Shown here one piece after another: positions 17,816 to 25,987 of a DNA stretch of 64,000 bases. A program made the translations under genes and the position numbers. This stretch comes from JBQTIQ01 sp052387955 (GTDB lineage: Bacteria; Actinomycetota; Acidimicrobiia; Acidimicrobiales; JACDCH01): contig JBQTIQ010000018.1 in assembly GCA_052387955.1 (NCBI GenBank), forward strand, positions 11,660 through 75,659. Reading direction: 5' to 3'. The notes under the pieces were generated by a model, which was not told where the DNA came from, made no database searches, and saw only the letters and a list, made by a program, of their open reading frames with translations. Each line of letters starts with the position of its first letter. Position 1 is the first letter of the stretch.

Positions 17816-18361
17816 GTGAAGGTCTACACGCGCAAGGGCGACGACGGCACGACCGGGCTGCTCTACGGCGGCCGAGTGGCCAAGGACGATCCGGCGCCGA
17901 CGGCCTACGGGGACGTCGACGAGGCCCAGGCCATGATGGGCGTGGCCCGGGCGGAGTGCCAGGGCGACGACGAACTGGGCGGCCTGCTGGTGAGCCTCGA
18001 GCGCGACCTGTGGGTGCTCATGGCCGAACTGGCCACCGGGCCCGAGAACCGGCACAAGCTGACGGCCGGCCAGAGCCTCGTCACCCAGGCGATGATCGAC
18101 GCCCTCGAGGCCCGCATCGACGACCTGGCCGGGCGCTTCGCCATGCCCACCGAGTTCGTCGTGCCCGGGGAGGAGCGGGTGGCGTCGCTGCTCGACGTCG
18201 CCCGCGCCGTCACCCGGCGCGCCGAGCGGACGTCGTTGCGGGCGGCGGCGCCCGGCTCGCTGGTCGTGCCCTACCTCAACCGGCTCTCCGACCTGCTCTG
18301 GACCATGGCCCGATGGCGCGAAGGCAGCTCCCTGCTCACCCGGGCCCAGGAGGAACGATGA
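17816..18361 (+). CDS. ATP:cob(I)alamin adenosyltransferase, PduO type
   Basis: A 181-residue enzyme that moves the adenosyl group of ATP to cob(I)alamin, making adenosylcobalamin. It has the PduO-type N-terminal ATP loop YTRKGDDGTTGLLYGGRV, the central helix with RRAERTSLRAA, and the C-terminal motif YLNRLSDLLWTMAR that closes over the cobalamin. Length and motifs are normal for the family (PF01923). It starts with GTG at 17816 and overlaps the aminopeptidase gene by 4 bp (ATGA). Proximity to MetH, another cobalamin-dependent protein, fits a shared cofactor theme. Confidence 0.93.
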   Translation: MKVYTRKGDDGTTGLLYGGRVAKDDPAPTAYGDVDEAQAMMGVARAECQGDDELGGLLVSLERDLWVLMAELATGPENRHKLTAGQSLVTQAMIDALEARIDDLAGRFAMPTEFVVPGEERVASLLDVARAVTRRAERTSLRAAAPGSLVVPYLNRLSDLLWTMARWREGSSLLTRAQEER

Positions 18362-19773
18362 TGCGCTTCGAAGCGGTACCGGTCGTGCCCGACGACGTCG
18401 AGCTGGTGATCGAGGGCGTGACCTCCGACGAACCCAGCGGCGGCGATGCCGCCACCCTGGCCGGCTTCGAAGCCAAGACGGGCCAGACGATGCTTCTGCC
18501 GGGCCGGCTGCTGGTGGGCCTCGGCCCGGCTGGCGGGGTCACCCCGGCCGTCGTCCGCCGGGCCGCGGGCGCCGCCTCCCGGGCCGCGGCACGGGCCCAG
18601 CGGGTGGCGGTGCTGGCGCCACCGTTCGCCAACGGCGACAGCTACCAGCCCCTGGCCGAGGGCATGGCCCTCGGCGCCTACCGGTTCACGGCGTACCGTT
18701 CCGACCCCAAGCCGAACCGAATCGCCGAGGTGGCCGTGGTCGGCGCGGGCGACCCCGACGCCCAGGCCGCACTCGACCGGGGAGGGCGCCTGGCCGCCGC
18801 CACCGCGCTGGCCCGAGACCTCGCCAACGAGCCCGGCGGCCTGCTCACGCCCTCTGCCCTGGCCGACCGGGCGGTCGAGATGGCCGGGAGCGCCGGCCTC
18901 GGCTGCGAGGTGCTCGACGAGCACGCCATGGCCGCCGCCAACCTGAACGGGACGCTGGCCGTCAACCGGGGCTCGGTGCATCCCCCGCGCTTCGTCATCC
19001 TCACCTACGAACCCGAGGGCGAGGCGACCGGTTCGGTGGCCCTGGTGGGCAAGGGCGTCACGTTCGATTCCGGCGGGCTGTCCCTGAAGACGGCCGAGGG
19101 GATGATCGGCATGCAGGGCGACATGGGTGGCGCCGCCGCCGTGCTCGGCGCCATGTCGGTGCTGCGCGACCTGGGCGTGACCGCTCGGGTGCGGGCGTTC
19201 ATCCCCATCACCGACAACATGACCGGCGGCGACGCCACCCGGGTTGGTGACGTCGTGCGCTACCGCAACGGGCGGACCGTCGAGGTGCTCAACACCGACG
19301 CCGAGGGCCGGCTGATCCTGGCCGATGCGTTGGTGCTGGCCAGCGAGGAGTCGCCCGACGCCATCGTCGACCTGGCCACCCTCACCGGCGCCTGCATGGT
19401 GGCGCTGGGCCGGCGGGTGGCGGGCCTGTTCTCACCCGACGACGTGCTGGCGTCGGCCCTCGCCGCCGCCGGCGAGCGGGCCGGCGAACCGCTGTGGCGG
19501 CTCCCCGTCGTCGACGGGTACCGCAAGGAGCTCGACTCGAAGGTGGCCGACCTCAAGAACGTCGGCGCCGGCCGCATCGGCGGCGCCATCACCGCCACCC
19601 TCTTCCTGCGCGAGTTCGTGGGCGACGGGATCCCCTGGGCTCATCTCGACATCGCCGGGCCGGCGTGGCTCGACGAGGAGGACGGCGAGTGGTGTGTCAA
19701 CGGCACCGGCTTCGGCGTCCGCACCCTGGCCGCCTGGTTGTCCTTGCTCGGAGCCGGCGTCGACGGCCCTTGA
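18358..19773 (+). CDS. pepA: Leucyl aminopeptidase, M17 family
   Basis: A 471-residue cytosolic metallo-aminopeptidase. The C-terminal catalytic domain shows the metal-binding and active-site motifs VGKGVTFDSGGLSLK, GDMGGAAAV and the family signature NTDAEGRLILAD, with two divalent metal ions expected. The N-terminal ~160 residues are the regulatory domain. The start ATG at 18358 overlaps the stop of the adenosyltransferase gene (ATGA), so translation is coupled. The protein probably forms hexamers and removes N-terminal residues during peptide turnover. Confidence 0.95.
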   Translation: MMRFEAVPVVPDDVELVIEGVTSDEPSGGDAATLAGFEAKTGQTMLLPGRLLVGLGPAGGVTPAVVRRAAGAASRAAARAQRVAVLAPPFANGDSYQPLAEGMALGAYRFTAYRSDPKPNRIAEVAVVGAGDPDAQAALDRGGRLAAATALARDLANEPGGLLTPSALADRAVEMAGSAGLGCEVLDEHAMAAANLNGTLAVNRGSVHPPRFVILTYEPEGEATGSVALVGKGVTFDSGGLSLKTAEGMIGMQGDMGGAAAVLGAMSVLRDLGVTARVRAFIPITDNMTGGDATRVGDVVRYRNGRTVEVLNTDAEGRLILADALVLASEESPDAIVDLATLTGACMVALGRRVAGLFSPDDVLASALAAAGERAGEPLWRLPVVDGYRKELDSKVADLKNVGAGRIGGAITATLFLREFVGDGIPWAHLDIAGPAWLDEEDGEWCVNGTGFGVRTLAAWLSLLGAGVDGP

Positions 19774-19844
19774 CCGTTCCTGCTCGGGGGCAGCCCCCCG
19801 GGCCCCATCCGTCGCCCGGCCCGCTGGCGCTCGCACGGTCGACC

Positions 19845-19887
19845 GGTCACCGGTGAGTCTCTTGCAGGTAATGGTGCACCGGTGACC
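19845..19887. terminator. Long-spaced perfect inverted repeat
   Basis: GGTCACCGGT (19845-19854) and ACCGGTGACC (19878-19887) are perfect 10-bp complements separated by 23 bases. They lie between the convergent pepA and the following minus-strand gene. The arms could form a terminator stem or act as a binding site. The right arm contains TGCACCGGTGA, which resembles the GTGCACCGGT start of the tandem repeats at 21593. Confidence 0.4.
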
Positions 19888-19964
19888 CTTGGCGGTCCCG
19901 GCCCGCGGGCCGTGATCGGTGACGGCCGCCACCGCGGGCTCTCTGGTCCCCGCAGGTGTGGGCC

Positions 19965-20582
19965 TCATCGCGGCGCCGGGTTGCGGGCGAGGTGCTCGGC
20001 CGACGCCCAGCTCGTGGCGTCGCGGGCGACAGCGGGATGGAAATGCCATTGGTGCAGTTGGCGCTCGGCCTCCTCCACGCCCTCGCCCAGCTCGAGCAGG
20101 CTCAGGGCCAGGCGCCGCGCCCGCAGGCGCACGTGGTCGAGATCGTGGGCGCGGTCGCGGCAGGCGTCCCAGTCGGCGTGCTCGCGCTGCATGTCCTCGG
20201 ACAGGCGGGCCAGCTGGGGCCTGGTCAGCGGCGGCAGCTTGCGCCGGGCCAACAGCTCGCCGGCGGTGCCGTCGAGGTGGAGCATGTGGAACTGGCAGCA
20301 CCGCAACAGCGTGCGGGCCATCGGTGAGTTGCGGCCGCCCTTGGTGCCGAGGCCGAGGCGACGGGCGGTGTGCTCGACGTCGAGGACGAAGCCGGCCGGC
20401 GCCGCCTCCAGTTCGCCGGCGAGGCGGCGCAGCAGCAGCACCGAGCTGGGGCCCAGCAGCCCGAGCCAGAACCGCTCGACGTAGGCCGAGCGGGGGTCGT
20501 GACCGAGGTCGTCGAGGACCGGGTCGGGCCAGGGACGGACGGCGAGCGTGGTGGGCGACGGGTCGGGTGCGGTCACGAGCAT
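19965..20582 (-). CDS. Conserved-looking hypothetical protein
   Basis: A 205-residue soluble protein with no signal peptide or membrane segment. It begins MLVTAPDPSPTTLAVRPWPDP and contains a helical core, including SAYVERFWLGLLGPSSVLLLRR, VEHTARRLGLGTKGGRNSPMA and ARTLLRCCQFHML. The central GTKGGRNSPMARTLLR part could be a helix-turn-helix, but that is uncertain. Third-position bias supports that it is coding. It is transcribed towards pepA, with a promoter region of about 235 bp on its upstream side shared with the sirtuin gene. Confidence 0.7.
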   Translation of the reverse strand: MLVTAPDPSPTTLAVRPWPDPVLDDLGHDPRSAYVERFWLGLLGPSSVLLLRRLAGELEAAPAGFVLDVEHTARRLGLGTKGGRNSPMARTLLRCCQFHMLHLDGTAGELLARRKLPPLTRPQLARLSEDMQREHADWDACRDRAHDLDHVRLRARRLALSLLELGEGVEEAERQLHQWHFHPAVARDATSWASAEHLARNPAPR

Positions 20583-20710
20583 GGACGGTCCTCCGGGCGG
20601 ACGTATCGGGTCCGGCTACAGAGGGGGAAGTAGATAATTTCATGCAGTTTCAATCCTCACGGACATGCCTGTCAACAGCTTGGCTGGACGTCTTGGATTG
20701 GTCGACCAGG

Positions 20711-20816
20711 GACGTCGCCGTCGCGGCCGCCAGGCCGCCGGCGACTGTCTGCGGAGGCAGGAGCGAAACGACGCCCGCAGCAGACCAGCAAGCTCCGCTC
20801 GGTAGCGTGGCCAGGC
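20711..20816 (+). repeat. Palindromic interspersed repeat, intergenic copy
   Basis: This ~66-bp core (20711-20776), with weaker similarity to 20816, matches a segment inside the subtilase gene at 50077-50142 (minus strand). It translates to DVAVAAARPPATVCGGRS, against EVAVAAARPPATACGGRS in the other copy. Both copies contain the arms GTCGCCG and CGGCGAC. In this copy there is also an inner stem GCGGCC-GCCA-GGCCGC, so it can fold into a strong hairpin. It ends immediately before the sirtuin ATG. Confidence 0.6.
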
Positions 20817-20817
20817 C

Positions 20818-21578
20818 ATGGAGAGCGGCGACCGCGACACGATCGACAGGGCCCGGGGACTCGTCGCCGGCGCTGAGCGGGTCACGGTCCTCACCGGCGC
20901 CGGCATCTCGACCGAGAGCGGCATCCCCGATTTCCGGGGCCCGCAGGGACTGTGGACCAAGGACCCGACCGCCGAGAAGATGGCGACCCTCCAGCACTAC
21001 GTGGCCGACGCCGGCGTCCGCCGCCGAGCGTGGCAGAGCCGTCTCGACTCTCCGGTCTGGGGCGCAGTCCCCAACGCCGGTCACCGCGCCCTGGTCGACC
21101 TCGAGCGGCGGGGCAAGCTCGTCGCCCTCGTGACCCAGAACACCGACGGCCTCCACCAGGCCGCCGGCAGCGCCCCCGAGCTCGTGGTCGAGGTCCACGG
21201 GACCATGCGCCAGGTGACCTGCCTCGGGTGCGGCGACACGGCGCCGATGCAGCGGGCGCTCGACCGGGTCCGGGCCGGCGAGGACGACCCGCCTTGCCGC
21301 AACTGCGGCGGCATCCTCAAGTCGGCGACGATCTCTTTCGGCCAGTCCCTGGTGGTGGCCGACCTGGCCCGGGCCGACGCCGCCGCCCGGGCCTGTGACG
21401 TGTTGCTGGAGGTGGGATCGACGCTCGCCGTCTACCCGGTGGCGGCCTGGTCCCGGTGGCGGCGTCGGCGGGCGCATCCGTCGTCATCCTCAACGGGTGC
21501 CCGACCGCGATGGACGACCTCGCCGACGTCGTGGTCCGGGGCCCGATCGGCGAGACCCTCCCTTCGATCTGCTCGTGA
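20818..21578 (+). pseudogene. Sir2-family NAD-dependent deacylase, frameshifted near the 3' end
   Basis: The first ~210 codons encode a normal sirtuin: the NAD motif GAGISTESGIPDFRG, TQNTDGLH, the catalytic histidine in VEVHGTM, and zinc cysteines CLGC and CRNC. At about 21445, after VYPVAA, one base is missing. Restoring the frame gives LVPVAASAGASVVILNG and a natural end at the TGA 21576-21578. As written, the frame instead runs into the tandem repeats and stops at 21651. Nearly all catalytic residues are before the shift, but the last NAD-binding strand (VVILN) is lost. The lesion may be a real mutation or a sequencing indel in a G/C-rich stretch. Confidence 0.8.
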
Positions 21579-21592
21579 CCTCATCGACCATC

Positions 21593-21925
21593 GTGCACCG
21601 GTCGTCGCCGGTCGACGCTCGATGCACTGTGGGCCAGCCCGTCGCCACTGACGTGCACCGGTCGCTGCCAGTCGACGCGCGATGCACACTCGACCCACCG
21701 TGGGCACCGTCGTGCATAGGTCGTTGCCGGAAGACGTTCGATGCACTGGGGCCGGCCCGTGGCCGCTGTCGTGCACCGGTCGTTGCAGGAAGACGCGCGA
21801 TGCACACTCGACCCACCGTGGGCACCGTCGTGCGTCGGTCGTTGCTGGAAGACAAGGTATGCACACTCGACCTGCCTGCGGCCACTGAGGTGCACCGGTC
21901 GTTGCCGGGCGCCGGCCGAGGCACG
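21593..21925. repeat. Tandem array of 59/60-bp units
   Basis: Five full units start at 21593, 21653, 21712, 21771 and 21830 (lengths 60, 59, 59, 59, 60 bp). A partial sixth unit starts at 21890. Each unit opens with GTGCA(C/T)(C/A)GGTCG, except unit 5 which opens GTGCGTCGGTCG, and has TGCAC about 30 bp later, so most units can pair GTGCA with TGCAC. Units 2 and 4 share one second half (ACTCGACCCACCGTGGGCAC) and units 1 and 3 share another, giving an alternating A-B-A-B order. The array fills the gap between the sirtuin and the rhodanese-ThiF gene. It does not look like protein-coding sequence. Confidence 0.85.
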
Positions 21926-22045
21926 ATCGTCCCCACCGGGAGGGGGGCCTCTGCCGGCCGGGAAGCTGAGGCCCCGTCCGATTGTTGAGCAGGGAAGTAG
22001 CATTTCGGCCGGCGCCTGCAGCCGACCATGACGAGGGACGTGACC

Positions 22046-23227
22046 ATGCCCAGCTTCCGTGACCTGCTCAACCAGACCAAGCAGGAGATCCGCGAGGTCG
22101 ACACCGCCGTCGCCGACGAGCTGCGGAGCAGGCCCGGGACCGTGGTGCTCGACGTGCGTGAGCCCGACGAGTACGAGCAGGGCGCGATCCCCGATGCCCT
22201 CCACATCCCTCGGGGCATGCTCGAGTCCAGCATCGAGTCCCGGGTCACCGACCACGACACCCCCCTGATCGTGCACTGCGCCGGCGGTGTGCGCTCGGCG
22301 TTCGCGGCCAAGAGCCTGACCGAGCTCGGCTACACCGACGTCGTCTCGGTGGCCGGCGGGTTCAACAAGTGGAAGGACGAGGGCCGCGACTGGCGGGTCC
22401 CCCAGTCCCTGACCGCCGACCAGCGCAACCGCTACCAGCGCCACCTGCTGCTCCCCGAGGTCGACATCGCCGGGCAGCTGAAGCTGCTCGAAGCCCGGGT
22501 GCTGCTGCTCGGCGCCGGCGGCCTGGGTTCCCCGGCCGCGCTCTACCTGGCCGCCGCCGGCGTGGGAACGATCGTCATCGTGGACATGGACGTCGTCGAC
22601 GCCTCCAACCTGCAGCGCCAGATCCTGCACAACCTCGAGCGGATCGGCGACCGCAAGGTCGACTCGGCCAAGAAGACGATCACGGCCATGAACCCCGACG
22701 TCGACGTCGTCGCCCACGACCTGCGCCTCGGCGCCGACAACGTCATGGACGTCCTCGGCGGCTACGACCTCGTCGTCGACGGTACCGACAACTTCCCCAC
22801 CCGGTACCTCGTCAACGATGCGTCGGTGAAGCTCGGGATCCCCGTCGTGCACGGGTCGATCTTCCGCTTCGAGGGCATGGTCACGGTCTTCGACCCCAAG
22901 CAGGGCCCGACCTACCGCGACATGGTGCCCGAGCCCCCGCCGGCCGAGCTGGCCCCGTCGTGCGCCGAGGCCGGCGTGCTGGGCGTGCTGCCCGGCATCA
23001 TCGGGTCGCTGCAGGCGGTCGAGGCCATCAAGGCGGTCCTCGGGATCGGCGACCCCCTCATCGGCCGGCTGCTCTCCTACGACTCGCTCGAGCAGAGCTT
23101 CCGCGAGTTCAAGATCCGCAAGGACCCTGCCAACGAGATCACGTGGGAGAACCGAGACCGCATCGTCGTCGCCGAGCTCGACGGCCTCTGCCTGCCCCAG
23201 CCCCTGGCTGCGCCAGGGGCGAGATAA
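22046..23227 (+). CDS. Rhodanese-ThiF/MoeB fusion, sulfur-carrier adenylyltransferase/sulfurtransferase
   Basis: A 393-residue fusion. An N-terminal rhodanese domain (residues ~20-115) carries the active-site loop VHCAGGVRS. It is followed by a ThiF/MoeB-type adenylating domain with the ATP motif GAGGLGSPAALYLAAAGVG, the aspartate in IVIVDMDVVD, and TDNFPTRYL. The E1-like cysteine lies in APSCAEAGVLG. The zinc cysteines seen in MoeB (CYRC) are replaced (GPTYRDM), as in MoeZ-type proteins. It should adenylate and sulfurate a small sulfur-carrier protein for molybdopterin, thiamine or cysteine synthesis. The start ATG 22046 has GAGGGA 7 bp upstream; an ATG at 22028 is less likely. In MoeZ the rhodanese domain is usually C-terminal. 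Confidence 0.88.
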   Translation: MPSFRDLLNQTKQEIREVDTAVADELRSRPGTVVLDVREPDEYEQGAIPDALHIPRGMLESSIESRVTDHDTPLIVHCAGGVRSAFAAKSLTELGYTDVVSVAGGFNKWKDEGRDWRVPQSLTADQRNRYQRHLLLPEVDIAGQLKLLEARVLLLGAGGLGSPAALYLAAAGVGTIVIVDMDVVDASNLQRQILHNLERIGDRKVDSAKKTITAMNPDVDVVAHDLRLGADNVMDVLGGYDLVVDGTDNFPTRYLVNDASVKLGIPVVHGSIFRFEGMVTVFDPKQGPTYRDMVPEPPPAELAPSCAEAGVLGVLPGIIGSLQAVEAIKAVLGIGDPLIGRLLSYDSLEQSFREFKIRKDPANEITWENRDRIVVAELDGLCLPQPLAAPGAR

Positions 23228-23282
23228 GAGTGCCGCGCGCCGCTCTGCCGTCGGAGGTCTAGCGAGTTTGACGGCGAGGTGC

Positions 23283-23297
23283 CCGGCCTTCGGCCGG
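23283..23297. terminator. Hairpin between convergent genes
   Basis: CCGGCC-TTC-GGCCGG is a perfect 6-bp stem with a 3-base loop. It lies 55 bp after the rhodanese-ThiF stop and 38 bp before the end of the convergent CAP-domain gene. There is no U-tract. It could terminate transcription from both sides. Confidence 0.5.
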
Positions 23298-23335
23298 CCG
23301 GGGGCGTAGCCCAGCCGACCGCCGGCCGGAGGGGC

Positions 23336-24589
23336 TCACGACATGCCTCGGACGACGCCGAGGACGTCGCGGCGGGTGCGGGTCCAGTCGCCGGCCAGGG
23401 GAGCGTCGCCGGCGCTGCCGTAGCTGAAGACGTGGTTGGCGTAGCCGGAGTTGTTGAAGTTGCGCAGGTACAGCGCGCCGTTGCGCCAGACGCCGGCCGA
23501 GGTGGTGCCGTTGCCGTCCCAGTCGCCGACCAGGGGCCGGTCGCCGGGGTCGCCGTAGGCGAAGATGTAGTCCGAGGGCCCGCCTCCGACACGGTCCCGA
23601 AGGAAGAACTGCCCGCTGCGGTAGACGCCGATCGTGTCGACCCGGTTGGCGTTCCAGTCGCCCACCACCGGCCAGTCACCGGCCTTTCCGAAGCTGTAGG
23701 TCGCATCGGGGGCGCCGGTGCTGTTGAAGTTGCGCAGGAACCAGGTCCCGTTGCGGAAGAGGCCGATGGTGTCACGGCCGTCGCCGTTCCAGTCGCCGCA
23801 CACGGCCCGGTCCCCGGGGTTGCCGAAGGCGAAGATGACGTTGGCGTTGGGGGTGACGTTGAGGTCGCTGAGGAAGAACATGCCGTTGCGGAATACGCCC
23901 GGGGTGTCGTAGCCGTCGCCGTTCCAGTCACAGGCCAGCGCCTGGTCGCCGCCGAGCCCCCACGAGAAGGCGGCGTCGGCCGGCCCCGCGGTCAGCGTCG
24001 CCCGCAGGTACCACAGCGCCGGCACCCGGGCCGGCGGGGCCGGGGGCGGGGGCGGGGGTGGGGCGACCGGGGGAGCGGTACCCACCAGGGCGGGGCCCTT
24101 CAGGAAGTCGAGGGTGACCCAGACGGTCCCGTGGCCGTCGCGGGCGACACCGATGCCGACCCGGTTGTAGTCGCCGAGGATGTTGGCCCGGTGGGGGGAC
24201 GAGTCCATGAACGCGTCCTGGACGTCCTGCATGGTGCCCCCGTAGCCCACGTTCTCGCCGACCCGGGTCCACTGCGAGGTGACGTTGAGGGAGATCTGGT
24301 CCTTCAGGAGCGGGTTGTGGGCCAGGTTGGCGGTCGTCGCCATGACCACGGTCCACGCTTTGGCCACCAGGGCGGCGGCGGGGTCCCAGGCCATCGGGCG
24401 TAGCCCGGCGGCGGCGCGAGCCGAGTTGGTGGCGGCCAGGAAGGCGGCCTCGTCGGCGGCGGCGCTGGCCTGAGCGACGCCGCCGCGCGGCATGAGCACC
24501 GCCGACAGCAGGCCGACGGCGAGGGCGACCACCACCCGGCGGGCAACGGGCCGGCGGCGGGGGGAGGGGAGCGTGAGGATCTCGTCCAT
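23336..24589 (-). CDS. Secreted CAP-domain protein with C-terminal DWNGDG repeats
   Basis: A 417-residue exported protein. The signal peptide has a basic start (PSPRRRPVARR), a hydrophobic core VVVALAVGLLSAVLM and a likely cleavage near AQASA. The CAP/SCP domain (PF00188; residues ~47-165) has the family elements LAHNPLL, GENVGYG and SSPHRANILGDYNRVGIGV. A proline stretch follows, then about five ~48-residue repeats built as DWNGDGxDTxGVxRxGxFFLRN. These resemble FG-GAP/VCBS-like beta-propeller blades. The same repeat forms the C-terminus of the amidase at 39047. The start ATG 24589 fits the signal peptide. CAP domains in bacteria have no settled activity; a cell-wall location is inferred. 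Confidence 0.85.
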   Translation of the reverse strand: MDEILTLPSPRRRPVARRVVVALAVGLLSAVLMPRGGVAQASAAADEAAFLAATNSARAAAGLRPMAWDPAAALVAKAWTVVMATTANLAHNPLLKDQISLNVTSQWTRVGENVGYGGTMQDVQDAFMDSSPHRANILGDYNRVGIGVARDGHGTVWVTLDFLKGPALVGTAPPVAPPPPPPPAPPARVPALWYLRATLTAGPADAAFSWGLGGDQALACDWNGDGYDTPGVFRNGMFFLSDLNVTPNANVIFAFGNPGDRAVCGDWNGDGRDTIGLFRNGTWFLRNFNSTGAPDATYSFGKAGDWPVVGDWNANRVDTIGVYRSGQFFLRDRVGGGPSDYIFAYGDPGDRPLVGDWDGNGTTSAGVWRNGALYLRNFNNSGYANHVFSYGSAGDAPLAGDWTRTRRDVLGVVRGMS

Positions 24590-24717
24590 AGCGGTGGTGG
24601 GATCGTGCGCGTCCGCCCGCGGCTTGAGCGCCGCTGCCGGCCGAGGGGTGCCCAAAGCGGACAGAGGGGCCGCTGTCGTCGTGCCGAGGCCAAGAACGGG
24701 CCGTACGGCCTACGGGA

Positions 24718-24846
24718 GCGCGAGTGCAGCGAGCGCTTCGGGGCGGCGGCGCGGGCGCCAGCCCGCCCGGCGTCGATGGGTGTGGGGCGCAGCCCCACCG
24801 GAACACGAAGCGCGAGTGCAGCGAGCGCTTCGGGGCGACGGCGCGG
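24718..24846. repeat. 37-bp direct repeat and dispersed intergenic repeat
   Basis: A 37-bp sequence beginning GCGCGAGTGCAGCGAGCGCT occurs at 24718-24754 and again at 24810-24846 with one mismatch. The intervening part (about 24755-24799: CGCCAGCCCGCCCGGCGTCG, then ATGGGTGTGGGGCGCAGCCC) closely matches 60739-60784. The block lies directly upstream of rmlA, whose ATG is 24 bp after the second copy. It lies within the 280-bp gap between the divergent CAP and rmlA genes. Confidence 0.7.
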
Positions 24847-24869
24847 CGCATGCCACACTTGCGGCCGCG

Positions 24870-25976
24870 ATGAAGGGACTGATCCTCTCCGGCGGGGCCG
24901 GCACCCGCCTGCGGCCCATCACCCACACCAGCGCCAAGCAACTGGTGCCGGTGGCCAACAAGCCGATCCTCTTCTACGGGATCGAGGGCATGGCCGCCGC
25001 CGGCATCACCGACATCGGCATCATCGTCGGCGACACCCGGGCCGAGATCATCGCCGCCGTCGGCGACGGCTCCCGGTTCGGGGTCGACGTCACCTACCTG
25101 CCCCAGGACGCCCCCCTCGGCCTGGCCCACTGCGTGCTCGTGGCCGCCGACTTCCTCGGCGACGAGGACTTCATCATGTACCTGGGCGACAACATGCTCG
25201 AACAGGGCCTGGTCGAGTTCATCGACCGCTTCGAAGCCGAGCGCCGGCGGGCCGACGAGCCGACGCTCGGCGGTGACCACCAGGGCCCGGCGGCCCAGAT
25301 CCTGCTGTGCCACGTCCCCGACCCCCACCGCTTCGGCGTGGCCGAGGTCGACCCCGACGGCCGGGTGACCCGGCTCGTCGAAAAGCCCGTCGACCCCCCC
25401 TCCGACCTGGCGCTGGTGGGCGTCTACCTGTTCACGTCCACCATCCACGAGGCGGTGGCCGCCATCGTCCCCTCCGAGCGGGGCGAGCTCGAGATCACCG
25501 ACGCCATCCAGTGGCTCATCGACCATGGCCACCGGGTGCGCCACGAGGTGCTGCGGGGGTGGTGGCTCGACACCGGCAAGAAGGACCCGCTGCTGGAGAG
25601 CAACCGCAGGGTGCTCGAGACGCTCGACGCCCGCATCGACGGCACGGTCGACGACGCCAGCCAGGTCGACGGGCGGGTGGTGGTCGAGGAGGGCGCCGAG
25701 CTCATCTGCTCCCACGTGCGGGGGCCGGCGATCATCGGGGCCCGCACCCGGCTGGTCAACAGCTACATCGGCCCGTTCACTGCCGTCGGCGAGGACTGCG
25801 AGGTCATCGACAGCGAGGTCGAGCACTCGGTCGTTCTCGACCACAGCCGCATCGTGGGCGTCGCCCGCCTGACCGACTCCCTGCTGGGCCGCTACGTCGA
25901 GGTGCTGCGCTCGGGCCAGCGGCCCCGGGCCAGCCGGCTGATGGTCGGCGACCACTGTTCCATCGACCTCGAATAG
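24870..25976 (+). CDS. rmlA: Glucose-1-phosphate thymidylyltransferase (StrD type)
   Basis: A 368-residue nucleotidyltransferase that makes dTDP-glucose from dTTP and glucose-1-phosphate, the first step to dTDP-rhamnose. The catalytic loop is at the start, GLILSGGAGTRLRPIT, with HTSAKQLVPVANKP. The metal-binding aspartate is in MYLGDNM. The length and the C-terminal extension with hexapeptide-like turns (AIIGARTRLVNSYIGPFTA, then HSVVLDHSRIV) mark the long StrD-like class rather than the ~290-residue RmlA. It starts the cluster rmlA-rmlC-rmlB-rmlD, with 11 bp to the next gene. Confidence 0.93.
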   Translation: MKGLILSGGAGTRLRPITHTSAKQLVPVANKPILFYGIEGMAAAGITDIGIIVGDTRAEIIAAVGDGSRFGVDVTYLPQDAPLGLAHCVLVAADFLGDEDFIMYLGDNMLEQGLVEFIDRFEAERRRADEPTLGGDHQGPAAQILLCHVPDPHRFGVAEVDPDGRVTRLVEKPVDPPSDLALVGVYLFTSTIHEAVAAIVPSERGELEITDAIQWLIDHGHRVRHEVLRGWWLDTGKKDPLLESNRRVLETLDARIDGTVDDASQVDGRVVVEEGAELICSHVRGPAIIGARTRLVNSYIGPFTAVGEDCEVIDSEVEHSVVLDHSRIVGVARLTDSLLGRYVEVLRSGQRPRASRLMVGDHCSIDLE

Positions 25977-25987
25977 CGAGCATCCCC

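Noticed and set aside
21593..21925. CRISPR array
   Set aside because: Units are contiguous and similar along the whole 59-60 bp, with no constant repeat plus unique spacers and no cas genes nearby.
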